A DNA stretch of 64,000 nt, taken from Hypericibacter adhaerens (GTDB lineage: Bacteria > Pseudomonadota > Alphaproteobacteria > Dongiales > Dongiaceae). Made by a program: the position numbers and the translations under genes. The stretch lies in contig NZ_CP042582.1 in assembly GCF_008728835.1 (NCBI RefSeq), positions 992,001 through 1,056,000 on the forward strand, written 5' to 3'. Of the stretch, positions 26,959 through 33,878 are shown piece by piece (position 1 is the first letter of the stretch; the number at the start of each line of letters is the position of its first letter). The notes under the pieces were generated by a model that saw nothing but the letters and a program-made list of their open reading frames with translations, had not been told where the DNA came from and ran no database searches.

Positions 26959-27459
26959 ATGGAACAATTGGCACGAGACGCCGACACGCGCCTTGTCGAG
27001 TTCAGGCAGCGGCTCGGCGGCAAGGACCAGCGGACATTGCTGGACTACTGGCAGGCGAAGCGCGGCGCCCGGCCCATGCCCTCGCGCGCCGATATCGATC
27101 CGGCGGAGCTGGTGCCGTTGCTGTCCAACCTGATGCTGGTCGATGTGGTCGAGGGCGGCGCGCGCTTCCGCTTCCGGCTCGTCGGCACGCGGGTGGCCCG
27201 CGCCTCGGGCGAGGACCGCACCGGCCGCTTCTTCGACGAATATGCCTTCTTCCGCGCCTATCCCAGCGTGACCGAGCAGTATCGCCAGGTGGTCGCGAGC
27301 GGCGAGCCGATGCTCGCGACCGAGATCTTCTTCAACCGCGAGCATGGCACCGCCTATGACGTGGAGCGCCTCCTGCTGCCGCTCGGCCGCGAGGAGGGCC
27401 AGACCGACATGCTGCTCGCCCATTTCCGTTTCATGCGCGGGCCGTTCAGCCGGGAGTGA
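26959..27459 (+). CDS. PAS-domain protein (PAS_5-like, single domain)
   Basis: 166 residues from MEQLARDADTRLVEFRQ. The body follows the short alphaproteobacterial PAS_5 family: LLDYWQAKRGARPMPSRADIDP, LMLVDVVEGGARFRFRLVGT, a variable loop, then LLLPLGREEGQTDMLLAHFRF. There is no attached output domain, so it is probably a stand-alone sensor or binding module with unknown partner. The frame is open upstream to 26875 but that part is Arg/Pro-rich and unlike the family, so ATG 26959 with GGGGGCC before it is preferred. Confidence 0.75.
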   Translation: MEQLARDADTRLVEFRQRLGGKDQRTLLDYWQAKRGARPMPSRADIDPAELVPLLSNLMLVDVVEGGARFRFRLVGTRVARASGEDRTGRFFDEYAFFRAYPSVTEQYRQVVASGEPMLATEIFFNREHGTAYDVERLLLPLGREEGQTDMLLAHFRFMRGPFSRE

Positions 27460-27481
27460 CGGGGGCGCGCTTCGCGCGTCC

Positions 27482-27563
27482 CGTCATCCCCGCGCAAGCG
27501 GGGATCCAACTCTAAGTTTGGTGTGCTGGATCAAAATGGATCCCCGCTTGCGCGGGGATGACG
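27482..27563. repeat. Perfect inverted repeat, GTCATCCCCGCGCAAGCGGGG type
   Basis: Arms of 27 nt (27482-27508 and 27537-27563) are exactly complementary around a 28-nt loop. Each arm has its own CCCCGC/GCGGGG hairpin. This is a common dispersed element in alphaproteobacteria. It lies between convergent genes and overlaps none; it might act as a transcript-end hairpin. Confidence 0.9.
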
Positions 27564-27572
27564 ATGAAGGCG

Positions 27573-28478
27573 TCACTCCCGCTCCGCCGAGAACCCTTCG
27601 ATGATCTCGCGCGCCTGCTCCTCGTAGGCCGCTTCCTCCGCGCGCAGGCGCGAGAGGCCGACCAGCTCGTTGAAGACGGCGAAATCGACCATGTTCGGGC
27701 GCCAGGCGTCGCTGGTGCCGTCGCGGGCCAGCGTCTCGTAGAGGCCGGCCACCGCGGCGGCGATCGCATAGCTCGCCGCCACCGGATAGGCCACCATCGC
27801 GTAGCCGACTTCCTCCAGCGCCGCCGCCGGCAGGATCGGCGTCAGCCCGCCCTCGACATTGTTGGCCATGCAGGGGCCCGGCACCTCGGCGCAGATATAG
27901 CTCATCTCCTCGACCGTCAGCGGCGCCTCGACGAACAGCAGGTCGGCGCCGGCCTCGCGGTAGATCTGCGCGCGCTCGACCGCGGCCTCCAGCCCCTCGA
28001 CCGCGCGCGCGTCGGTGCGCGCCATCAGGACCAGATCGCTGTCGCTGCGCGCGTCGAGCGCCGCCTTGATCTTCGCCACCATCTCGGCCACCGGCACCAC
28101 CCGCTTGCCGCCCATATGGCCGCAGCGCTTGGGCGCCACCTGGTCCTCGATGAAGAGACCGGCGACGCCGGCGCGCTCGAAGGCGCGCACGGTGCGCCCC
28201 ACATTGGCGGTGCCGCCATAGCCGGTATCGGCGTCGGCGAAGACCGGCAGCTCGGTCAGGTCGCAGAGCCGGGCATACATCTCCGCCATCTCGCTCATGC
28301 CGAGCTGCGCCACGTCGGGCGCGCCCAGGAGGCTCGCGGTCGCGGCATAGCCGCCGCAGGTGACGGCCGCGAAGCCGGCCTGCTCGGCGAGCCTCAAGGT
28401 GAGGGCGTCATGGACCCCTGGCAGCAGCAGGATCTCGGGGGCTTCGACCAGCAGGCGGAAACGGGTGCTGCGCTTCAT
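27573..28478 (-). CDS. Isocitrate lyase/PEP mutase superfamily enzyme
   Basis: 301 residues from MKRSTRFRLLVEAPEILLLPGVHDALTARL-like start. The barrel shows the superfamily landmarks: GVHDALTLRLAEQAGFAAV, DADTGYGG (metal-binding Asp), EDQVAPKRCGH with the catalytic Cys loop, ARTDARAVEG and ADLLFVEAP. The CGH loop points to a C-C lyase such as methylisocitrate lyase, 2,3-dimethylmalate lyase or oxaloacetate decarboxylase rather than a phosphomutase. No prpC or prpD gene is adjacent, so a methylcitrate role is not supported by context. Monocistronic. Confidence 0.85.
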   Translation of the reverse strand: MKRSTRFRLLVEAPEILLLPGVHDALTLRLAEQAGFAAVTCGGYAATASLLGAPDVAQLGMSEMAEMYARLCDLTELPVFADADTGYGGTANVGRTVRAFERAGVAGLFIEDQVAPKRCGHMGGKRVVPVAEMVAKIKAALDARSDSDLVLMARTDARAVEGLEAAVERAQIYREAGADLLFVEAPLTVEEMSYICAEVPGPCMANNVEGGLTPILPAAALEEVGYAMVAYPVAASYAIAAAVAGLYETLARDGTSDAWRPNMVDFAVFNELVGLSRLRAEEAAYEEQAREIIEGFSAERE

Positions 28479-28672
28479 GGACGGGGCTCCGGCAGGAAGG
28501 AGGGGGCGAACGGCAGTCGGGATCGGGCCAGCATAGCGGTGCCGGGCCCGTTCCGGCGATGGGCTGAACCGCCGGGCGGGGCGGTCCGGCAAGAGCGGCG
28601 GGGTTGTTCGGGAGCGGGCCCGCCCCCTATTCTGGAACCGGAACGCCGCCGCCATCCCGAGGAGCCCACGCG

Positions 28673-29089
28673 ATGACGCTATTCGCCGCCCGTTTGTCCC
28701 GTCTGTCCCTTCACGCGGCCCTGCTCGCCGCCTCGGTCCTGATCGGGACGGCCCAGATCCGTGCCGACGAGAACGACGCGGTCGAGACCGAGTATCTCGA
28801 TTATCACCGCGGCATCTATGCGGCGGTGATGTGCGAAGGGGCGGGGCTGGAGCAGAAGGGCGTCGGCGATCCCAACGCGCAGCAGCTCACCGTCGCGCAT
28901 GAGAAGCTGGCCCAGGCGATCTCGGCCTCGATCGGCGACGAGATCAGCGCCGGCCGCCGGCTCGAGCTCATCGAGCAGGCCAAGACCGAGATCCGCGATC
29001 TCAAGAAGCAGAAGGGCTGCGACGATCCGGAGATCAAGCGCGTGCTCGACATCTACCACACCGAGCTCGAGCCCGCGCTGGCGCAGTAA
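28673..29089 (+). CDS. Exported small protein of unknown function
   Basis: 138 residues. The N-terminus is a clear Sec signal peptide (RLSRLSLHAALLAASVLIGTAQIRA, about 7-31) with cleavage before DENDAVE. The mature part is charged and helical, with two Cys (AAVMCEGAG and KKQKGCDDPE) that could form a disulfide. It probably acts in the periplasm. GAGGAG precedes the ATG. The last nine codons and stop lie inside a 91-bp tandem duplication, so the terminal sequence ELEPALAQ recurs in the DNA downstream. Family not recognised. Confidence 0.75.
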   Translation: MTLFAARLSRLSLHAALLAASVLIGTAQIRADENDAVETEYLDYHRGIYAAVMCEGAGLEQKGVGDPNAQQLTVAHEKLAQAISASIGDEISAGRRLELIEQAKTEIRDLKKQKGCDDPEIKRVLDIYHTELEPALAQ

Positions 29090-29290
29090 CGGACGCAGAA
29101 CTCGTCCCCTCTCCCGCTCGCGGGAGAGGGCCGGGGAGAGGGCTGCACCGACCGAGCTCGAGCCCGCGCTGGCGCAGTAACGGACGCAGAGCTTGTCCCC
29201 TCTCCCGCTCGCGGGAGAGGGCCAGGGAGAGGGCTGCACCGACCGAGCAGCCCCCTCCCTTACCCTCCCCCGTTCCGGGGGAGGGGATTG
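29061..29290. repeat. 91-bp tandem duplication containing a gene end, plus GC-rich palindromes
   Basis: Copy 1 is 29061-29151 and copy 2 is 29152-29242, with a third short start at 29243. Differences are few (ACTCGT/GCTTGT, CCGGGG/CCAGGG). Each copy carries the last codons and stop of the preceding gene followed by the palindrome CCCTCTCCCGCTCGCGGGAG. Next to them, 29248-29287 holds the CCCCTCCC...GGGGGAGGGG repeat. No gene is present in this gap. Confidence 0.9.
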
Positions 29291-29299
29291 CATACGTCG

Positions 29300-29902
29300 T
29301 TATCCCTTCAGCTTCGCCGCGATGCCCGCCACATGCTTGCCCTGGAAGCGGGCGATCTTGAGCTCGTTCTCGCTGGGCTGGCGGCTGCCGTCGGTACCGG
29401 AGAGCGTGGTCGCGCCGTAAGGCGTGCCGCCGCTGATCTCCGACATGTTCATCAGCGCGTCGCAGCTATAGGGCACGCCGACGATGATCATGCCCTGATG
29501 GATCAGCGTGGTGTGGGTGGAGATGATCGTCGTCTCCTGGCCGCCATGCTGGGTCGCGGTCGAGGCGAAGACGCTGCCGACCTTGCCGATCAGGGCGCCC
29601 TTCATCCAATGGCCACCGGTCTGGTCGAGGAAGTTGCGCATCTGGGCCGCCATGTTGCCGAAGCGGGTCGGCACGCCGAAGATGATGGCATCGTAATTGG
29701 CGAGCTCGTCGACGGTCGCGATCGGCGCCTTCTGGTCGAGCTTCATCCCGGATTTGCGGGCGAGATCCTCGGGCACCAGCTCCGGCACCCGCTTGATGGT
29801 GACCTCGGCGCCTTTCACCTCGCGGGCGCCGGCGGCAACGGCCTCGGCCATCGTCTCGATATGGCCGTAGGCGCTGTAATAGAGCACCAGAACCTTCGTC
29901 AT
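29300..29902 (-). CDS. wrbA: NAD(P)H:quinone oxidoreductase, WrbA type
   Basis: 200 residues with the flavodoxin-like WrbA pattern: [20 protein letters not shown] (FMN phosphate loop), [36 protein letters not shown] and [13 protein letters not shown]. It reduces quinones by two electrons using NAD(P)H, protecting against semiquinone stress. ATG 29902 is preferred; AGGGAG lies upstream. It is divergent from a LysR gene that shares the 246-bp promoter region, so quinone or electrophile-responsive control is likely. Confidence 0.93.
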   Translation of the reverse strand: MTKVLVLYYSAYGHIETMAEAVAAGAREVKGAEVTIKRVPELVPEDLARKSGMKLDQKAPIATVDELANYDAIIFGVPTRFGNMAAQMRNFLDQTGGHWMKGALIGKVGSVFASTATQHGGQETTIISTHTTLIHQGMIIVGVPYSCDALMNMSEISGGTPYGATTLSGTDGSRQPSENELKIARFQGKHVAGIAAKLKG

Positions 29903-30148
29903 CTCATGCACTCCCTGCTGGATGGTGGGAACCGCCGGCCGGCGGCGAACGGCGAAAAAGCCGGCGGCGGGGGACGGGGCGCCCCGGCGCCGAATGGGGG
30001 CAAGGCGCCGGGTGCCCGGTCCGGGGGGCACCGCCGCCGGCCTCGTACGGGAAAGCTACGCTTCGTCCGATTTGTGATGAATTCGGTGAATTGTGAAAGG
30101 ATATTTTCTATAGTGTAAAAAATAGAGCCGCGAGACGGGTAGTCGTCG
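29903..30148. promoter_or_regulatory. Divergent promoter region wrbA / LysR
   Basis: The right 90 bp are AT-rich (GTGAATTGTGAAAGGATATT...), in contrast with the GC-rich left part. TTGTGA occurs twice (in TTTGTGATGAATT and AATTGTGAAAGG) 19 bp apart, and TGAATT twice; these are candidate regulator half-sites. TCTATAGTGTAAAA is -10-like for the LysR gene. Confidence 0.4.
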
Positions 30149-31060
30149 ATGGATCGCCTCGAAACCCTTCGTGTCTTCCGCAAGGTGGCCGACCGGCAGA
30201 GCTTCTCGGCCGCCGCCCGCGAGCTCGGCCTCTCGAACGCCGCGGTCAGCAAGCATATCGCGCGGCTCGAGGCCGACTTGGGGGCCCGGCTCATCGACCG
30301 CACCACGCGGCGCATGAGCCTGACCGAGGCGGGCCGTGCCTATTTCGATCGCTGCGTGCGGGTGCTGGACGATCTGGCCGAGGCCGACCAGGCGGTGGGC
30401 CGGCTCACGGCCGCGCCGCGCGGCCTGCTGCGGGTGACCGCGCCGGCTTCCTTCGGCGTGCCCTATCTGTCGCGGCTCCTGCCCGAGTTCATGGCGCGCC
30501 ATCCGGAGCTCTCGGTCGATCTCTCCTTCAACGACCGTTTCGTCGATCTGGTGGAGGAGGGCGTCGATCTCGCCGTGCGCATCCGCACCGACCTGCCGGA
30601 TTCGCAGCTCGTGGTGCGCCGCCTGGCGCCGGTCGAGCGCGTGCTCTGCGCGGCCCCCGCCTATCTTGCGCGGCGCGGCGAGCCCCGCCACCCGCGCGAG
30701 CTCAATGCTCATGACTGCATCCTCTACACGCTCTCGACCACGCCCGGGGAATGGCGCTTCGAGGGGCCGGACGGCACCGTCACCGTGCCGATCAACGGCC
30801 GCTTCCGCTGCAACAACGGGCAGGCGATGCTGGCCGCGGCCGAAGGCGGCATCGGCATCGCCAACTCGCCGATCTTCTCGGTCGCGGCCGCCTTGCGCGC
30901 CGGCCGCGTCAAGCGGCTCCTGCCCGACTGGCAGCCGCCGGCCCACGCGCTCTATCTGGTCTATCCGCCGGGCCGCCACCTCTCGCCCAAGGTCCGCGCC
31001 TTCGCCGATTTCCTGGCCGAGCGCTTCGTGCCGCCGGTCGATTGGGATGCCGTCGCCTGA
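30149..31060 (+). CDS. LysR-family transcriptional regulator (YafC/DmlR-like)
   Basis: 303 residues from MDRLETLRVFRKVADRQ. Helix-turn-helix: FSAAARELGLSNAAVSKHIARLEADLG. The sensor region has the PRGLLRVTAPASFGVPYLSRLLPEF pattern of the CrgA/DmlR branch, which often controls divergently encoded quinone reductases or dehydrogenases. It is divergent from wrbA. The C-terminus is close to, and convergent with, the small membrane protein at 31067. Confidence 0.92.
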   Translation: MDRLETLRVFRKVADRQSFSAAARELGLSNAAVSKHIARLEADLGARLIDRTTRRMSLTEAGRAYFDRCVRVLDDLAEADQAVGRLTAAPRGLLRVTAPASFGVPYLSRLLPEFMARHPELSVDLSFNDRFVDLVEEGVDLAVRIRTDLPDSQLVVRRLAPVERVLCAAPAYLARRGEPRHPRELNAHDCILYTLSTTPGEWRFEGPDGTVTVPINGRFRCNNGQAMLAAAEGGIGIANSPIFSVAAALRAGRVKRLLPDWQPPAHALYLVYPPGRHLSPKVRAFADFLAERFVPPVDWDAVA

Positions 31061-31066
31061 AGCCGC

Positions 31067-31528
31067 CTAGGGCGAGGGCGCGCAGGTGCCTTCGACCTCC
31101 CAGGCCACGACGAAGGTGTCGCGCAGGGCGTGGGCGAGATCGAGCGCGGCGCTCTGTGCCGGCGTCAGGCGGGTCAGGTCCTTGTCGATCGTCTGGGCGA
31201 GCTTCACCATCGAGGCCTCGACAGTGGGACATTCCACCATGCTGAGCTCGGCGACATAGAGCTCGCGGAAGCGCTTGCGCGCTTTGTCGAGATCCTCGTC
31301 GGTCTGCACCTCGGGATTGGCCAGCACGGCGGCGGCATGGACGGCCTCGAGGTAGAATTTCTGGCGCAGCTCGAGGAACGGCCTGGCCAGCTCCAGCTTG
31401 CGGGCCTCGGCCTCCTTGGCGCGGGCCTCGGCCTCGCTCTTCTGCGCGTTGGTGAAGCTCCAGATGCTGACGACGACGCCGACCACGACGCTCAGCACCT
31501 GCACCAGCTTCGAGATTGAATCGAGCAT
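31067..31528 (-). CDS. Membrane-anchored coiled-coil protein of unknown function
   Basis: 153 residues. An N-terminal hydrophobic segment (LVQVLSVVVGVVVSIWSF, about 8-25) is followed by a Glu/Ala/Lys-rich coiled coil (NAQKSEAEARAKEAEARKLE) and a helical C-terminal part with two Cys (VECPTVE and GTCAPSP). Probably anchored in the inner membrane with a cytosolic helical domain. It lies 69 bp downstream of the last gene of the MoxR operon on the same strand and may belong to it. Confidence 0.7.
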   Translation of the reverse strand: MLDSISKLVQVLSVVVGVVVSIWSFTNAQKSEAEARAKEAEARKLELARPFLELRQKFYLEAVHAAAVLANPEVQTDEDLDKARKRFRELYVAELSMVECPTVEASMVKLAQTIDKDLTRLTPAQSAALDLAHALRDTFVVAWEVEGTCAPSP

Positions 31529-31597
31529 CCGCGACCTCCCACCTCAGGGTCCAGGGACGCTTCAGTATAGGACGGAAGTCCGAGATCGGGGGAGCGG

Positions 31598-33679
31598 CTA
31601 CCGCCCCTCGCGCCGCCAGGCCGCGAGCGCGGTGCCGAGGCCCAGCAACAGCAGCAGCCAGACGGGCAGCAGCGGCAGCTCGGTGCCGCCGGTGACGATG
31701 TAATCGCCGTTGCGGCGCAGGCCCAGCCAGCCGCTGCCGGCGGCGGTGCGGTCGGGCTCGACGCTGCGCACCTGCGGGACATTGTCGCCCTGCTCGTCGA
31801 GGCGGAAGATGCCGCCGCCGGTCGCCTCGGTGAAGGGCTTGAGCAGGTCGGGGAGTGCCCGCAGGTCGGACATCTCCTTCGAGTTGAGCGCGCCCATCGC
31901 GGCGAAGGCCTGGCGCGTGCCGTCCGAAATGCGATAGAGGCCGTTCTCCTCGACATTCATCTGCCCGACCGCGCGGCCGTCCTTCTTGTCCTCGATCGGC
32001 AGGTCGATTTGGGCGCCCGAGGGCAGGGTCACGCTGACGGAAGGCGGCTGCTCCTGCAGGCTGCGCCGCGTCACGGTCAGGTGGCCGTCGACGATCGTGG
32101 CCTTGAGATCCTCCTCCTCGAGCTCGGGCTCCTTCATCAGCCAATGCGCCACGCGGCGCAGCAGCTCGGCCTGAGGGCCGCCGCCCTCGAAGCCGCGCGA
32201 CCAGAGCCAGATCTCGTCGGAGAGGAGCTGCGCCACGCGGCCCTTGCCGACGCGCGAAAGCACCAGCAGCGGATCGCCCTGGATGCCCGTCATCACCGCG
32301 GCCCCTTGCTGCGTGGTGGCCGCCACCTGGCGGAACCAGCGGCCCCAGGTCGGCGGGTTGCTGTCGCCGCCGGGCAGGCCCGCCGTCACCGGATGGCGCC
32401 GGCCGATGTCGCTGATCATGGGCTTGAAGCCCTGCTCCAGCACCTCGCCCGTGGGCGCCGCCGGGAAGATGCGGCCCAGCGGCGAGTCATAGAGGCTATA
32501 GGCGCCGGCATAGGAGCTGCCGGCGGCGTCGAGCAGCGCCCCGCCGTTCTCGACGAAATGCGCGATGTTCTCGAGATAGGACCTCGGCAGCACGCCGCGG
32601 CGCTGGTAGCGGTCGAAGATGACGAGATCGAATTCGTCCAATTTCACTTCGAACAATTCGCGGATCGGGAAGGCGATCAGCGACAGCTCGTTGATCGGCG
32701 TGCCGTCCTGCTTCTCGGGCGGGCGCAGAATGGTGAAATGCACCAGATCGACGCCGGGATCGGATTTGAGCAGGTTGCGCCAGGTACGCTCGCCCGGATG
32801 CGGCTCGCCGGAGACGAGAAGCACACGCAAGCGGTCGCGCACGCCGTTCACGGTGATGAAGGCGCTGTTGTTGGCGAGCGTCAGCTCCTGCGGGCCCGCC
32901 TCGGCCTTGAGCTCGAACAGGGTCTCGCCCGCATGCTCCAGCTCGACCGCGATATTGGTGTCCTGGCCGGTCGGCACGAAGACGGGGTCGAGCGTCTCGC
33001 CGTCGCGGCTGATATCGACGCGCACGCGGCCCGAGGGCGGGCCTTGCGGCAGATCGTCGACGCGGATGGTGAACTCGACCTTCTGCCCGACGAGGCCGTA
33101 GCTCGGCAGCTTGGGCACGGTCAGGCGGCGGTCGCCCTCGTTCTCGCGGCCCGTCAGCAGCAGATGCAGCGGCGCAGCGATGCCGAGCGCCTTGGTATCG
33201 GCGGGCAGGTCATGCACCTCGCCGTCCGAGAGCAGCACCACGCCCGCGAGCCGCGAGGGCGGGAGATCGGCGACCGCGTTCTTGACGGCGCCGATCAGCT
33301 CGGTGCCGTTGTCGGCTTCGCTGCGCGCCGGCTTGACCCGCACCACCCGGACCTCGAGCCCCGGGATCGCGCGCATCCGGCGCTCGATCTCGGGGGCCGC
33401 CGCTGCGATCTGGTCCGGACGCGGCGCCACTTGCTCGCTCGAGGATTCGTCGATCGCCAGCACCGCGACATCGTCGATCATCCGGCGCTCTTCCTTGACC
33501 GCCGAGGGATTGGCGAGCGCGCCCAGCAGGACCAGGAAGGCCAGGACCCGCCAGCTCGTGCCGCGCGCGCGGCGCCACAGGCAGAGCGCGATCAGCAGCG
33601 CCGCCAGCACTGCCGCCCCCGCGATCAGCGACCAGGGCAGCAGCGGTGCAAAGGCGATGCTCCAATGGCCGACGGTCAT
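31598..33679 (-). CDS. Large membrane protein of the MoxR/BatA-like operon
   Basis: 693 residues. Two N-terminal membrane segments (about 14-35 and 43-57) precede a large periplasmic-facing region and one C-terminal segment (LPLLPVWLLLLLGLGTALAAW). The soluble part has a von Willebrand A-like start (VAVLAIDESSSEQ, then VVLLSDGEVHD) and a glutamine amidotransferase-like middle (FDLVIFDRYQRRGVLPRSYLENIAHFVENGG). Such proteins accompany MoxR, DUF58 and BatA-type proteins, which assist assembly or surveillance of envelope or metal enzymes. Substrate unknown. It is separated from the upstream gene by a 199-bp repeat-filled gap. Confidence 0.8.
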   Translation of the reverse strand: MTVGHWSIAFAPLLPWSLIAGAAVLAALLIALCLWRRARGTSWRVLAFLVLLGALANPSAVKEERRMIDDVAVLAIDESSSEQVAPRPDQIAAAAPEIERRMRAIPGLEVRVVRVKPARSEADNGTELIGAVKNAVADLPPSRLAGVVLLSDGEVHDLPADTKALGIAAPLHLLLTGRENEGDRRLTVPKLPSYGLVGQKVEFTIRVDDLPQGPPSGRVRVDISRDGETLDPVFVPTGQDTNIAVELEHAGETLFELKAEAGPQELTLANNSAFITVNGVRDRLRVLLVSGEPHPGERTWRNLLKSDPGVDLVHFTILRPPEKQDGTPINELSLIAFPIRELFEVKLDEFDLVIFDRYQRRGVLPRSYLENIAHFVENGGALLDAAGSSYAGAYSLYDSPLGRIFPAAPTGEVLEQGFKPMISDIGRRHPVTAGLPGGDSNPPTWGRWFRQVAATTQQGAAVMTGIQGDPLLVLSRVGKGRVAQLLSDEIWLWSRGFEGGGPQAELLRRVAHWLMKEPELEEEDLKATIVDGHLTVTRRSLQEQPPSVSVTLPSGAQIDLPIEDKKDGRAVGQMNVEENGLYRISDGTRQAFAAMGALNSKEMSDLRALPDLLKPFTEATGGGIFRLDEQGDNVPQVRSVEPDRTAAGSGWLGLRRNGDYIVTGGTELPLLPVWLLLLLGLGTALAAWRREGR

Positions 33680-33746
33680 GCGGAAGCCCTCGCATCAGGG
33701 GGCTGCGCATCGCGTCTGCGGCCCTCCTCCCCGCTCGCTACGCTCG

Positions 33747-33855
33747 CCGCCCCTCCCGCAAGGGGAGGGGCCGAGGAAACAACCACGCCCCTTGAGGGAG
33801 GGGCCGAGGAAATAATCACGCCCCCTCCCCTTGCGGGAGGGGGTAGGGGGAGGGG
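33747..33855. repeat. Cluster of CCCCTCCC / GGGAGGGG palindromes
   Basis: Three palindromic units (about 33749-33771, 33787-33803, 33820-33855) separated by a direct repeat GGGGCCGAGGAAA. The last 36 nt match the right arm of the repeat at 57315-57350 at 35 of 36 positions, showing a dispersed family. It fills the gap inside the MoxR operon and no gene is seen there. Confidence 0.85.
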
Positions 33856-33878
33856 TGACGCTGCTCGATATCGGATCC

